From: Terana coerulea
Lineage: Eukaryota; Basidiomycota; Agaricomycetes; Polyporales; Phanerochaetaceae
Assembly: GCA_024811115.1 (NCBI GenBank)
Contig: JAKOGH010000790.1
Span: forward strand, 124,001 to 188,000
Reading direction: 5' to 3'
Length of the DNA: 64,000 nt
This document shows positions 1 to 11,205 of the stretch, one piece after another. Under the pieces are notes generated by a model. That model had not been told where the DNA came from and did not search any database. It was given only the letters and a program-made list of their open reading frames with translations. The stretch's first letter is position 1. Each line of letters begins with the position of its first letter. Made by a program: the position numbers and the translations under genes.

Positions 1-202
1 AAAGATTAAAGAGCGACTTGATATATCATTGAATCATAACAATTAAAGGTGTAGCTAAAGGTGTTGCTCGCGCAGCCCGCCTAGAAACACCTCAGCACAC
101 AGCATAATCTGTCGTGGCAGACTGCAATGTTAAAAATGGATAAAAATGGAAAAGGAAAAGGGAACCCCTATTCCACGGACAGCCTGCGAGTCCCGTTGAG
201 CT

Positions 203-1356
203 CTATTGGCCGTTCGCAGGCTTCTTGTCCTTCATCCTGTCCCCCATTAGACCTGTGTTGAACCGCTTCCGGTTGTCCAGCGTCAACATTACACCCGCGG
301 CAAGCACCTCAGCCGCCGCCTGGAAGACGTAGAACGCCGCTTTCTCACCCGGCGTATTTTGCGATCCGGGCGCCGTGGAGACAACGGAGTTCGTCCAGTT
401 GTGCATGATAACGAACTGGTAGACAGGGATGACGAGCTGCAGGGACATGTCGTCAGTGCCGTTTTATGGGAGATGAGGAGGTGCGAAACATACGAGGAAT
501 GTCGCGAGTGAAAAGATAATGAGCGTCGAAGACCTGTTTATTCTCCGAATGTACAGCAGGCCGAGAAGAGACATGGCTTGCATGACCAGGGTTTGGGCGA
601 ATATGAGGCCCGTGGCAACATATCTTGAAACTCTTTGAGCGAGTGTTGGAAAGAAGGAATTTGAACACACACACCGTAAGGTCTGGACGCTCTGCGCCTG
701 ATTCGCGTTTATCTCTCCATTGGGATAGTTGTTTCCGTTGAGAGAGCCTATCACAATAGGTGCAATAGCGGATAGAGCCAGCAGGCCAAATAGTCTCCTG
801 TACTGGAAGCGTCTTTGAGGCTGATCCTCCTCTGCCAGCGAAGGTGACTCGAAGTCGTGGGCGCTGGGAGGTTTGGGTGAATGGGACCGCTGTGTCTCCG
901 CATCAGGCGCACAGGAGGAGGGGAGCAAGGCAATCTGCGCTCCTGGCGTCCCTTTAGTCGTCTCGACATACAAGCACCGTAAAAGCGCGACCAGGTTTCC
1001 TTGCATGGCGTTGTAGCCGACATTGAATGTGATCTGCCAGTATATCGTGAGGCTGCGACTGGTGTCCTCGGACGGTGTCCTGGACTCTTTGGCTCGTAGC
1101 GAGAAGATCACGACGCTACATGAGAAGTCTCCAAGTCAGCACAAGTTTGCCGTCTATGCATAGAACAGAACATACCGCTCAATGACGAACGCGAGCACTC
1201 CGACGCCTACAAGAGTGCGTGTATCACGCCTAAACAGGCGATAAATGCCGAGGAATACAAGAACGGCGTGTAGGCAAGCAAAAGGATGGACGGAGCGAAG
1301 TCGTGCTCGAAAGGTACGCCGCCAATAGGTGCTGGAAAGGAAACGTTCGAAGACAT
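203..1356 (-). CDS. Seven-TM membrane protein of unknown function, 3 exons, one-base frameshift
   Basis: Exons read 1356-1176, 1115-494 and 436-203, with introns of 60 and 57 nt (both GTATGT..AG). I see about seven hydrophobic segments: one after 'FEHDFAPSIL', then 'VGVGVLAFVIERVVIF', 'IYWQITFNVGYN', 'LLALSAIAPIVIG', 'LIFAQTLVMQAMSLLGLL', one spanning the last intron, and 'FYVFQAAAEVLAAGVML'. The tail is short, basic and cytosolic-looking. The layout resembles uncharacterised seven-helix proteins of agaricomycetes; I do not know a function. The three exons sum to 1037 nt, one short of a multiple of three. The frame slips at the A4 run at 1280-1283; one more base there would give a continuous ~345 aa protein. 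This may be a real lesion or a homopolymer error. The start at 1356 is the first ATG before the conserved-looking N-terminus. Confidence 0.65.
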
Positions 1357-2389
1357 GGCAAGGAAGAGGACGAGGAATCGAAGAAAAGATAGAGCTAGCG
1401 TACAACAGAGAGCCACACTATCGCTTTATACTACTCGACATCGCGGTCGCAAGAGACGTGCGCGACACGCAGCAGCGCACCGTTGTTTAGCGAGATGGAT
1501 GCTATGTGTTGAGATCCATAGCGAGCAGGGAAATCGCTTGCCGCTCGCGAAGACGCTTTACGCCCCCGTGCCGAAGCCTGTGATTGGCTGGTGCAGCTGC
1601 ACGGCCGCCGCGGGGTTGTTTGGCTCTATTTGCACCAGGCGGACGCTGTGTCCCGCGAGTGGTCGAGGTAACGGTAAGTGATACTGCGGTGCGAGTTGAA
1701 GTGGCTGCTCACCAGGTATAGGTTTCGCAAGCGGTGATTGAAGGCAGTACGCAGCATGCTTACACGTGCAAGGAGAGATTAGAGTGGGCTGCGGTTGCGC
1801 AGCCTGTTTCTAGCGAGAGCAGAGGTGCGACTGAATTTTGTTGCGAACGCTGTGCCCATATGGAGGTAGAAAGAGCTTCGTTTCGATCTAAAAAGCACTT
1901 GCGTGACTTAGTCCAATGTCCGGAGCCGAGACTCGAGGACACCATGAGCGGGATCCCTCCGAACACTCCCATACGGCACGTTAATCCAGTGATGGAGCGT
2001 CCGAGAGCATTTTCTGGAGGCCAGCAAGTGTTCCTTCACGAGGGCAGTCGTAGGATATACGCGGGTGATTATCGGCGTATCTGCTGGCCTCGTCGTCCGC
2101 TGGTATACAAATTCCGTGCCAGGTGTGAGTGTATGCGGCCTACTCTTAGATCAGCATGCAAACTTTCCCTTTACAGTGTCAAAGAAAGCCTACCCGGCAC
2201 CATAACTGCCCCCAAATAGCGCGGCATTGACGAACCGTCTCGGTGTAGCACACAATAAATGGCAAGTGTGTTTGCCGAAGTTGCTACCTTCGAAAAGTTT
2301 CGTAAGCAGGCATGCGTGCGTAGTCGTTGACCACTGATGCGCTATTTCTTCCTAGTTACGCAATGATGTCAGCTTCATGAGTGACTTGG
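1357..2389. other. Intergenic, no supported gene
   Basis: Open frames of up to 161 codons exist on the plus strand, but they have no recognisable motif, low-complexity domain or paired splice sites. The first part is the probable promoter of the minus-strand seven-TM gene. Confidence 0.5.
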
Positions 2390-3540
2390 AGAGACGAGAG
2401 AACACACATAAACAGTGACATACGTGCACACGTACATTCTGCTAGCATATATGCGCCCACAAGACGAGGCTGCGGACAGAAGACATGTGTAGTACCATCA
2501 CGGTGGGAGGCGATCGGGATAGAGTAGACGTGACAAACGAACGGTATATGCAGCGGCCTGTAAATACTTCAGCTTCTGCATATATGCCGACACCACAAAG
2601 CGCTCACCAACCTGTACCATCTCTACCCACGAAACTCTTGCTATACCCTTCACCCACGCCACACATTCACAAGAAAGCCGCGCCGTGTCAACGCCCACGA
2701 ATCGTCACTGCTGACGGTCTGCAAGCATAGACAAAAGCGGCTATGTCGTGGCCCCCTTTCTCCCTCGGCGCATATGATGTGCTTGCCTCTGTCATCGCCT
2801 CGTTCCCGAAGGTCTATCTTGGTGTTGCGGACCGAGGCATGGGTGGCCGACACCGAACCGTAAGCCGGCGATCGCCTCCTGCTGCAGGGTTCTAGAGTGA
2901 ATGCCATTTTATGGGGTTCCACCTGTCTATATTTCCGGTTCTCAACCCTTCAGCTACTTCGCATGCGAAACGGATACGGGCGGTTGAAAGTCACGGAGAT
3001 AGGGTCGAACGCAAGGCGTTGAGCGTCGAGTGTCGAACCTCAAGAGGCAACATCGATCACCAGCTGCGCAAAACGACCTGAGCATGTAGGCAGCTGCACC
3101 GCGCGGAATGGAGGCTCGAGATCCGCATGCACGCACTGAAACGTGTTTTGGTTCGTTTGATAAAAATATCTCCGGAGGGGGTAAGGCCGGCGCTGGGTGT
3201 GTTGTGCGGGAGTCAATGGTGGTTGTAGTCTTCAGGTAAGTAGCTACCTACAAGTTCGCAGCGCAGGACGGGCTTTCGGCTGCGACAACTATGTGACAAC
3301 GCAAAGTGAAATTTCTGGGTGACTTTTAGATTCCCTTGTCGGCGAGGTGCAAGTCATGACGCACCTAAACTTCACCCTCCCAGTTCCACCGAGCAACCTT
3401 GTTCATTCGTGCCGCGCTCGTCGCTGCCATTGACTACCGCCGTCGCCGTGTGCCGCAGAGTTGATGGTGTCGTGGTCCCGTAGTGAGCGGGCTGTGCAAC
3501 GAGGCTTTGGACGACATGTGCAAAGCGCTTATGTAAGCTC
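2390..3540 (+). repeat. Dispersed repeat family, copy A (most diverged)
   Basis: This stretch aligns by eye with 6520-8212 and with the reverse complement of 39433-40735. Shared blocks in order are a 'catatatgc' segment, a 'ctgcaggg' block followed by 'gagtgaa', a block ending in 'gcgggagtc', and a block containing 'ggcatgacgcacct'-like sequence that ends near 'aaagcgctta'. Copy A has the most substitutions and small indels. In copy C the last block is open for a short peptide beginning MTHLNTTLATIS; here that frame is broken. No transposase or reverse transcriptase is visible, so the class is unknown: a non-autonomous element, a solo LTR or a decayed gene family. Edges are approximate. Confidence 0.6.
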
Positions 3541-3778
3541 GTTCGTCCACTAAAGTCTAATGACGCCACGTGGCACGTTGTTCAAGCTCAAGTTCGTCTC
3601 GCTCATAGGATCTTATCCGAGCGTTGACCGAGCCTTGTAAACAAGGCCAGGCAGGAGCGCACGAGCGACCAACATATATGTAAACAGGTGCCTGTCTACG
3701 ACACAGCAAGGCCAGCGTCCGAGTCGTTCTCTCCTTTATATCCAGGCTTTCCCGGCACTCCAATATGATTTCTAGGAC

Positions 3779-5492
3779 CTACACGCAACACAGAGCGTAA
3801 ACTTTCGCTACCCGACCGGCACCCCTCGCCTCCCCTCGCCTTAGCAGAATTCTCAGTTTCACAAACGACAGTATACTTTGTCCTTCTTTCGTACACTCCG
3901 CGCCCCATCCACTAACCTCCCGCGCACAAGCCCGGCTCGTGCCCAGGGGCTTCCACTCGACCCAATTCCCGAAACCGTCCAACTTGTGGTACACCTCTAC
4001 ATGTGCTGTGAGACGTGGAAGGGCGCCCATCGCGGCCAGCCCTTGGGAACAGGGTGGGACCAAGCCGTAGTTCTCCGATCGAATACCCGCACATCTCCCT
4101 TTGCTGTAGGAAACGCAGCAAAAAGCCGAGCAGATTCTTGCGGAGTCATTCATATGTGATGGTGATGGTGCGAAGCTGTGGCAGCAAAACGAGGTCGGCG
4201 GAATGAGATGGCTGGTAATGAGACGGCAACAGGCAGAGCAGGAATTTCTCCACCCATGTCGTCCCGCTGAAGTCCAGGGAGGTCACGTTCGGGAACTTCT
4301 TGAAGAATTGGAGAAGGTATGGCCCCGCAATACAGCTGTCGAACTCTATGCGCAGCACCGAAAAACGATGTCCGAATTCTTCGTGCGTGAAGCCCACTTT
4401 GGAGTCAGTTATGTGCAAGTTGACGAGAGCCGGAGCTTCCGGGAATTGAGACAGCAATCTCTGCGGCAGCGATCCCCGTGGAGTTTTAAAGCCCAGGCTA
4501 GAAATACGTAGCGTTTGCAGAGTTGAATCCTGGTGTTTCCTTCGCCTTGCCGTGCGAGACATAGCCAAGGAGCCAAGTTCGATGAAGGGTCAGCTCTTCA
4601 AGCCGCGCCATGCGCTGGGCGACGTATCGAAGAGATGAATTGCTCACATCTTGCCACTCTACGCTCAACGTCTTGAGGCTAAGCATCGACGAGGGCAGTG
4701 GCAATTTGTACGGAAGGATACCTATGACACGGAGGTGATTCAAATCTGTAGGAAAGACCTGGGTAACTTGGTATCGATAAGGGAGGTCATATGGCCAGAG
4801 AACGAGTAGCTGTAAAGTCTTTTGTTCATGTAGAGAGATTGTGGGATGGGAACGAGATGCCTTCGAGAAGATCCTTAAAATTATCGCCGGTGTTCGCTGC
4901 CAGCGAGCAGAAGTGCCAAGGCATCTGAAGCAGCTCTTGTAAACACCACGTATAGCGGTGTCGGTCGGCCGTTGACATATGCCCCGGATAAGCCCAGTAG
5001 GATGAATAGGGCGGCATGGACATAATGATTGACATGGGAAGGCCAAGGGACCTCTCGATAAAAAGTCGTACCATGGGCTCCGAATTCTTCTGGTAGGCGT
5101 CGTCCTGAAACGTGAAGACATGTCCAGATGTGACTCATGTGAGGAGTGGCAAGCACAACTGCCCGCCAGCGACACGAGACGTGGGCGATGGGGACATCCG
5201 GAAAGCGGCCGTCTTCATATTGGTATTCGGCCTGGTCATCCTGGTACACGTCCTTCACGATCTTGAACAAGACTTCGTCGGGGAGGCAAAACATAGGGGC
5301 GCAGGACGCTCGTTCGAGGATATTCTGCCTCAATTGTTCTCGCGTTTGGGCAAGCCGCGTCGCGAGTTTGCCTTCCTGTCCTTCGAGTGGAGCTCTCTGC
5401 AGGAGGTCGAATTCCTGTTCCTCGAGTTGAGCGCGTTCGACATCGAGCTCCGCGGCCCTCGAAATACGGCTGGTCCTCAGCTCCGGGTCCAT
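3779..5492 (-). pseudogene. F-box/LRR protein, frame broken at four places
   Basis: Translation from 5492 gives a coiled N-terminus ('LEEQEFDLLQR') and an F-box-like region ('CLPDEVLFKIVKDVY', then 'AHVSCRWRAVVLATPHM' and 'IWTCLHVSGR'), as in the intact paralogue at 41855. The protein then continues only by changing frame, near 5070 ('MVRLFIERSLGLP'), 4850 ('LQLLVLWPYDLP', 'LKTLSVEWQD'), 4540 ('LQTLRISSLGF', 'VTSLDFSGTTW') and 4150. The last block, 'RLTAHVEVYHKLDGFGNWVEW', matches the C-terminal 'AEHVKVFHRSSAQDTWTEW' of the 41855 protein, so homology runs over the full length. No GT..AG intron accounts for the shifts that I could find. F-box proteins are usually substrate receptors of SCF ubiquitin ligases. 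Several independent breaks suggest a real pseudogene. The 3' limit is approximate. Confidence 0.75.
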
Positions 5493-6519
5493 GCTACAGA
5501 ACAAGAATATGGTCAGAAGAAGCAGAAAGAACGGCTCAGAGGGCTACGTGCATGGTTTAAAAACGTTGCGACTGCACCGATATGCGGTTGTGACGAAGGT
5601 AGTCGGCGAACGGTCGACCGTTCGGTTGGTTTCCAGCCACGTAGCAACCCCGAGGCAGCGAAATGGGCGCCCGGGAGGCAGTGACTCGTCCTGACTCGAA
5701 TGTCAACTCACTCACTTGCGGCTCGTAGGTAACGTTGTCACATACAGTATATACTTCTAGGAATATTTTCATAGTCCGCCCACGAACGCAATGACAGCCG
5801 CAGCGGTTATTGAAGACCCAATCACGGGCGAGGTGTAGTTCAAGCGGGATGCAAGACATGAGACGCTCGATTTACAGCAGTCGTACGTGCTCTGCAGGAC
5901 CACCCTAATTAAACTTGATATGATGCCAGTGTCAGTGTTGAGGTGAATCATTCGAGGCCGAGCTATTGTGACATCAAACTTGCGTGAATGATTTCGTACG
6001 GAAGGGAGAGGCCGAAGTTTGGTTCCGTGCACATGCGTTGTTTGGGCGACTGGATTTATTGAGCGCGGCGCGGTAATCGTCGGATGGCCCATCAGCGCGG
6101 AGAGCAACGTTGTACACGAGTGCTCGCGATATTTGAGCCCCATCCCTAATGTCGTTTGGAGCGAGTGGGGACAAACGCAGATAGGTTTATGAGCTTGCGT
6201 TGGCTTTCCGAATTGCGCGATGTACACCTTTATACATGGGCTGAGTGTATTTCAGCACGCATCCTTGCCTAAAATACCACACAAGAACGCTCTTTTCGTG
6301 CCAGGCCGTCTCAATGGCACATGCGGAATGCCCGTTTCCCTGTAAAGGCGCTTTAACTCAAGGCAGTATGAGATGTCTTGACTCAAGCCTTACCTTCAGT
6401 GAGGTTAGCAACCACACCCGCATATTCAGCCTTGTGCCACTAACGCAGCCTCGGCGTATATCATTCTTGTTCAGCTTGAAACGACGGGGTGGCCCGACGG
6501 GTGACTGTGAGAGATCAGG
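5493..6519. other. Intergenic, no supported gene
   Basis: The part next to 5493 would be the promoter of the broken F-box gene. A 152-codon minus frame at 5769-6227 has no recognisable features and no splice context. Confidence 0.5.
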
Positions 6520-8212
6520 ACGTGGAGATGAAACAGAGATAAATGTTTACATACATTCCACCAGCATATATGCACCGAAAAGACCACAGCACAAATATGG
6601 GATAACCTTGGCGTTGTTCTCGTGCAAGGAAGGCTGGGTCGCTGGCTGAAGGTGGGATGAGTGCGCGAAACGGCCGTTATGCGCACGAAGCAGTCGGTAT
6701 ATGCGGTCTATACAAATCTCAATTTATGCACAAAAGCCGAAAGCGGAAAGCATTTACCGTCATTCCTCTTCTCTATCCACAGGTATTTCACTAAGCCCAA
6801 CATCAATGCGTGCCGTCGTGAGAAAGCCCCAATACGTCGATACCTGCATGGTTCTCCTCCTGACGATGTTTCAAGCCCAGACAAGGAAGGCTATATTGCA
6901 CCCTTCGTCCCTTCGCACGTACGACGCCATGCGCGACGCCGTCATTGTCTGGTTCCAGAAGGCTGGCGTCACCGTCGTGCCCTGCAGGGCTCTTGAGTGA
7001 ACACCGGCGTATGGGCTCGCTTCCGTCGCTCGGCTCTTTGAGAGCCGAAACGTTGGCTTCTCGCTCGTGAGGCGAACACGGCGATTGAACGCAGCGGAGA
7101 TGAAGAGCTGGACAGTGAACGTCGAGCGTCGAGCGTTCGAGCAATAATGTTGCTGCAAGCCGCTCGCACGGGCCTGAGCCGCAAATACACGTTCAAAGCT
7201 CGCGGAGCGCCGCGCGAGTGGAATGAAGGGCCCGAACGCCGAGATTGTGCGCGGGCTATGAACCGCCGCCGCCTGGATGATAGGATTTCTCGGAGGGGTT
7301 AGGCGAGCGTCGGATGCGCCGTGCGGGAGTCGACGGCGGTCGCGGTCATCCAGTGTCGTTACAGTCTCTTTCATATTATTCTGCAGTCGACCGATTTTTC
7401 CGCGTTGTTTGGTTTGCGCAAACAAATCCCTTACAAGCTAACGCATCACGTCACTCATGTCATGTCATGGCTGCTGAGTTGCGCAGAGCTGCGGGAGTGT
7501 GCAGGCTTTGCATGCTGCAAGCAAATGGTAAGGACCTGTATCATCCAGGCTTGTCTCGCAGTGCTTGCGGAGAAGGGAATTGACCTCACCAGAGATGCAA
7601 GCCTGTTGGAGAAGCAGGACGTGACCCTGGATCCAAAGGTTGCTACTGATGAGCTTGATCATTTGGTGAGAACTACCAAAGGACACACATTTTTCTGCTA
7701 CTGTATACTAGAGCAAGTGTAATATAATGCCTTCAAGTCCTCCGCACCCTTCGCCCCGTGTCACACCTTTGGCTCAGAGGGCCAGCAGCCATGACATAAC
7801 ATGGGTGACGTGATGCGTTACCTTGTAAGGGATTTGTTTGCGCAAACCAAACAACGCGGAAAATCGGTCGACTGCAGAATAATATGAAAGAGACTGTAGC
7901 GTCGAGGCTGCCGCCGACTTCGTGCGCAAGGCGGGCGCGACGTGCCTAGCCGACCGCGCGTTGAAAATAAAATAAAACGGGAAATTTCTGGGGTCGTAGT
8001 CGCCGTTTAGGTTCCGTTGCCGGCGGGATGCAGGCTATGACGCACCTAGATATCACCTCGCTACTATTTCCAACTACCTCGGTCCTCAGGTCTTTATGTT
8101 GTGGGCGTCCGCGTCACAGTCGTCGGCCTGGTTGCATACCGCGGAGGTCAAGAATGGTGCGGTCGTGAGTGAGCTGCGCCACGAGGCTCTTGTTGCCGCC
8201 CTGCGAGTCGTG
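6520..8212 (+). repeat. Dispersed repeat family, copy B, interrupted by a MITE
   Basis: Same block order as copies A and C. The left part (6520-7361) and right part (7897-8212) become continuous when the 535 bp inverted-repeat element at 7362-7896 is removed. The join then reads through the same sequence as copy C ('gcgttagcgtcgagg' in C against 'tcgttagcgtcgagg' in B). The terminal block contains 'atgcaggctatgacgcacct', identical over this stretch to copy C, but the peptide frame that follows is shifted. B is much closer to C than to A, so B and C are probably the younger copies. Confidence 0.75.
7362..7896. mobile_element. Tc1/mariner-type MITE with ~115 bp terminal inverted repeats and TA target duplication
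   Basis: The element starts CAGTCTCTTTCATATTATTC and ends with its reverse complement. The inverted repeats span 7362-7476 and about 7783-7896, nearly identical except for a one-base difference in a T run and a few substitutions. TA dinucleotides flank it at 7360-7361 and 7897-7898, the duplication expected of Tc1/mariner transposases, and the host repeat resumes exactly outside them. The ~300 bp interior carries an 86-codon frame from 7462 ('MSWLLSCAELRECAG') with no transposase motif. It is therefore a non-autonomous element dependent on a transposase elsewhere. Confidence 0.85.
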
Positions 8213-10560
8213 GTGAGTTGGTGGTGAGGATGGAAATGCCGTGGAAAGCGTTTGACCCATTCTAGCTTCCCGCCCTTTGTGGCGTCCTCAAATCCTGCTT
8301 ACACACGGGAAGCTTCGGCATATGCCGAGACTTCCTTACGTCATCTCAGAAAATCAAACAGACGCTTACGCTTTGTTGGCAACGACTCCCAAGTCTGGAG
8401 TTCAGCATGGACTGCGCTTGCTTCAATTTGCTGATTGGTGAGTGCTTGAGTAGTGAGCCTCTATAATAAATTCTCATACCAACAAAAAGTTATTAAGAGC
8501 ACCCAAGATTACGGTTACTATGACCGCTCAAGTATTGGAATTTATGATAACGAGCAATGCACAAGTTTAGACACCTGCTCTGCACTCAATATGAGCATCT
8601 CAAGAAGGCTTTGCCGCAAGGGTTGTGTAGACCATCGCAATGGCTCGACTTTCGTAATCTCTACACTGCAGCACATGGCTTCATCCTGAGACCCTATTCT
8701 CGGCCGCCGACGTATGCGCACGAGACTGGCTACGGACAGTCATCTGGATGAGTACTCGCTACAGTAACATTGGAATGGAATGCAATGAGCCTTGAGAGTA
8801 AGTTCATAACCCCTCTCCCTTGACCGTTCCTCATCTGCCTACGGAGTTCACAGTGGGCCTTTTCTGGATGTATCAGCGCGGACTTACCCAGAGTCCAGCA
8901 GCCGAGAAGGAGTGCTAATTGGACCGCAATATCAAGAAATGACAGAATCTTTGTCCCCTACACCTTATAATTGGTTATTACCGGACGCCCGTATGTAAGT
9001 TGTAGCTATTGTTCATGCGGTACGTCGGCGTCGGATTGCTTGCACGCTCTTTCTGATATTACACCTAGGGTATCCTGCGCCCACTTGCTCAGGATGAGCG
9101 TCGCACGTGCTCAGCCGCCGCCAAGGGTGCAAATCTTAATACGAGAGCGAAGATCCCGTCGACGACGACAACCGTCCGTAACCTACCGCCCGAGCCATGC
9201 AGCGCACCGCTTCTCGATCACGGTGCTCTGCAGCCGTTACGGCCATTTCTGGGCGAGTCGCACCCTATTGCTGCGGACTGCGGGGAAACTGCCTTTAAGG
9301 TTGCGTCCTCCTTTTCGCGGCGTCCGCTGAATAGGGGCGCGCTGATCCGCACGGTCTCGGATGCCGGCGCGAGGGCGCGACGGGGCCGCACGCCGGCATC
9401 GGAATGCGACGCATATTGGAGCGTGATGTGGTCCATGCATCGCGCACACAAAATGAGTCGTAAATAGGGTGCCATGCGCTGTGGCACATCACTTGATGCT
9501 TATGTGCGTTCGCCGTCTCATCCTTTTGATTTTGACTGATTTTTACCCTTGTCCAGTGGGGACACAGCACAAGATCGGACCCTCCCATCTTTGCACATCG
9601 AGCAGCGTCCGATAAATGTCCTCGGCCCCTCCGTATGTCTGATGTTCCATGTCAAGGACGAAAAAAGCCCGTCCGTCTTCTGCATCTTCTCCAGGAACAC
9701 CGCCCCGCGATGTGCAGCTGCGACCACGAGAGTGGGTACATTGCTTGTCTGTGGCCTTCTCTCTATTGCCAACGCCCTTCCGTTTAGCTTTAGCCCAGAC
9801 CTTCACCAGAGAGGGCGACAAACCACGTCTACTTCGCCTCCGCTGCCGTATAGTCTGCTTCCATCACCCCGGGCTCTTTCGACATCGCGCGAACCTCGGT
9901 CGACCTTCTGGCAACACCCGGGACGAGCCTGCAACAAGGCTAATGCGATAGCTTAACCGCGTATGTTTCTCCTTTTGTGTTCGGGTATCACTGTTGCCAA
10001 CTTTTCATACATCCAACCCCTCTTCGGTCCCCATTCGAGACGACTCTTCACGTTTCTGCTAAAACGGGCATAAAATTTGGAACTCTGTTGTCATATTGTA
10101 GGGAAAGCAGATGAAAGTCAAATGTCAAAACCATGAGGTGAGTTGATGTTGCTATCCTCCTTGAAAAATCTATTCACAAATTCAAGTCAGTTTGGGCAAC
10201 TTTCGCTCTGACCAGCTAGGACTGTGAAGTGCCATAGTATGAGACTTGATCTTCAAGTTCAGCAGTTCCATGACTTGGTCTGCTAGCTGCGTATACTCCA
10301 ACTAGTGGGTCTTATAGGTCGGCCTGTGCATTTGTTACTTCCAAGATGCTTCGTGTGAGGACACCAAGGCCAGACAGGTACGTCTGTACCCTCCGGCGCT
10401 TAATAGTACCCTCATACCTACAATTTACCTACAATGCGCTCTTAAGCAGCGGAGTTTATCACTCTTGCTCCCATATGATTCCAGATGACGAGTAAGTGCT
10501 ATCTTTGATATTTTATCTATAATGTCAGGCTGATATACCATCGAAATCAGCGACATTATC
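8213..10560. other. Intergenic; one minus-strand frame at 9543-9821 worth noting
   Basis: Most of this stretch is A+T-balanced, with stops in all frames. On the minus strand, 9821-9543 encodes a peptide with a composed, protein-like stretch ('FFVLDMEHQTYGGAEDIYRT'), but I found no start, stop context or intron pair that builds a gene around it. I do not recognise a family. Two overlapping frames at 9218-9588 look like shadows. Confidence 0.35.
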
Positions 10561-10655
10561 TGACCGGGAAACTCGCAAGCTCGGCTGGACGATGAGCTCC
10601 GTCTGTCAGGCGGAGGGCTCCTTCAGGGCGACGTGAGACGCGGTGCTCTGACAGT

Positions 10656-11205
10656 TCATATGATGATTACCGGATGCGTTGGCTTGGCACCGGACTCCAC
10701 GAGGCCCATCCCGGAACCCACTACCTTCTCCAAGGCCAGGCTGTTGGTGTTTGACGGGACCAGCTGAGAGTAGCGATCGGCTGTACAAAGCGGACTGATC
10801 GGTGTCTTCCCCACACCACCCAGCCCCATGGGCTGTATCATCGCGTGTATTTGCCTCCAAGCTTGCAGTAAAGGTGCGGGTGCCTTCCCGACCTGTCGAC
10901 CGCCAGTCAGGCCGTACCTGTTAATCTGCACTCTGCGAGAGGATCTCGCGCGATCAGGTACGTTCAGCGCAGTCGGGAAGACTTCTCATTCTCCGTTCAA
11001 CTTTTTCGATGAGTTTCTCCCAGGCGGCGCACTGCGACTGGTCGAAGCGGTCACAAGTGGCCTGTGCGTCCCGCGCGAAGCCCACGGAGCTCAGGTCACA
11101 GAGCCACGCTGCCTCCTCTCGCCACACCCGACGTCGAGCATGACGGTGCCCAGCGTGCCCGTTGCGACCGCATGACGATGCTTCAGCATCGGACATTGCG
11201 AGCAC
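10656..11205 (-). other. Possible remnant of a P-loop NTPase (NLR-like?)
   Basis: On the minus strand a segment near 10955-11080 gives a helical peptide ('FDQSQCAAWEKLIEKVERR'). A second open frame (10931-10656) follows and contains 'MGLGGVGKTP', which fits the Walker A pattern GxxxxGK[ST]. In fungal NLR proteins a helical N-terminal domain precedes a nucleotide-binding domain whose P-loop often reads GxGGxGKT. The frames are not joined, there is no Walker B, and the flanks are closed. I treat it as a candidate fragment only; a chance match is possible. Confidence 0.25.

Noticed and set aside
7462..7722. Transposase gene inside the MITE
   Set aside because: The 86-codon frame has no DDE or helix-turn-helix signature and is too short.
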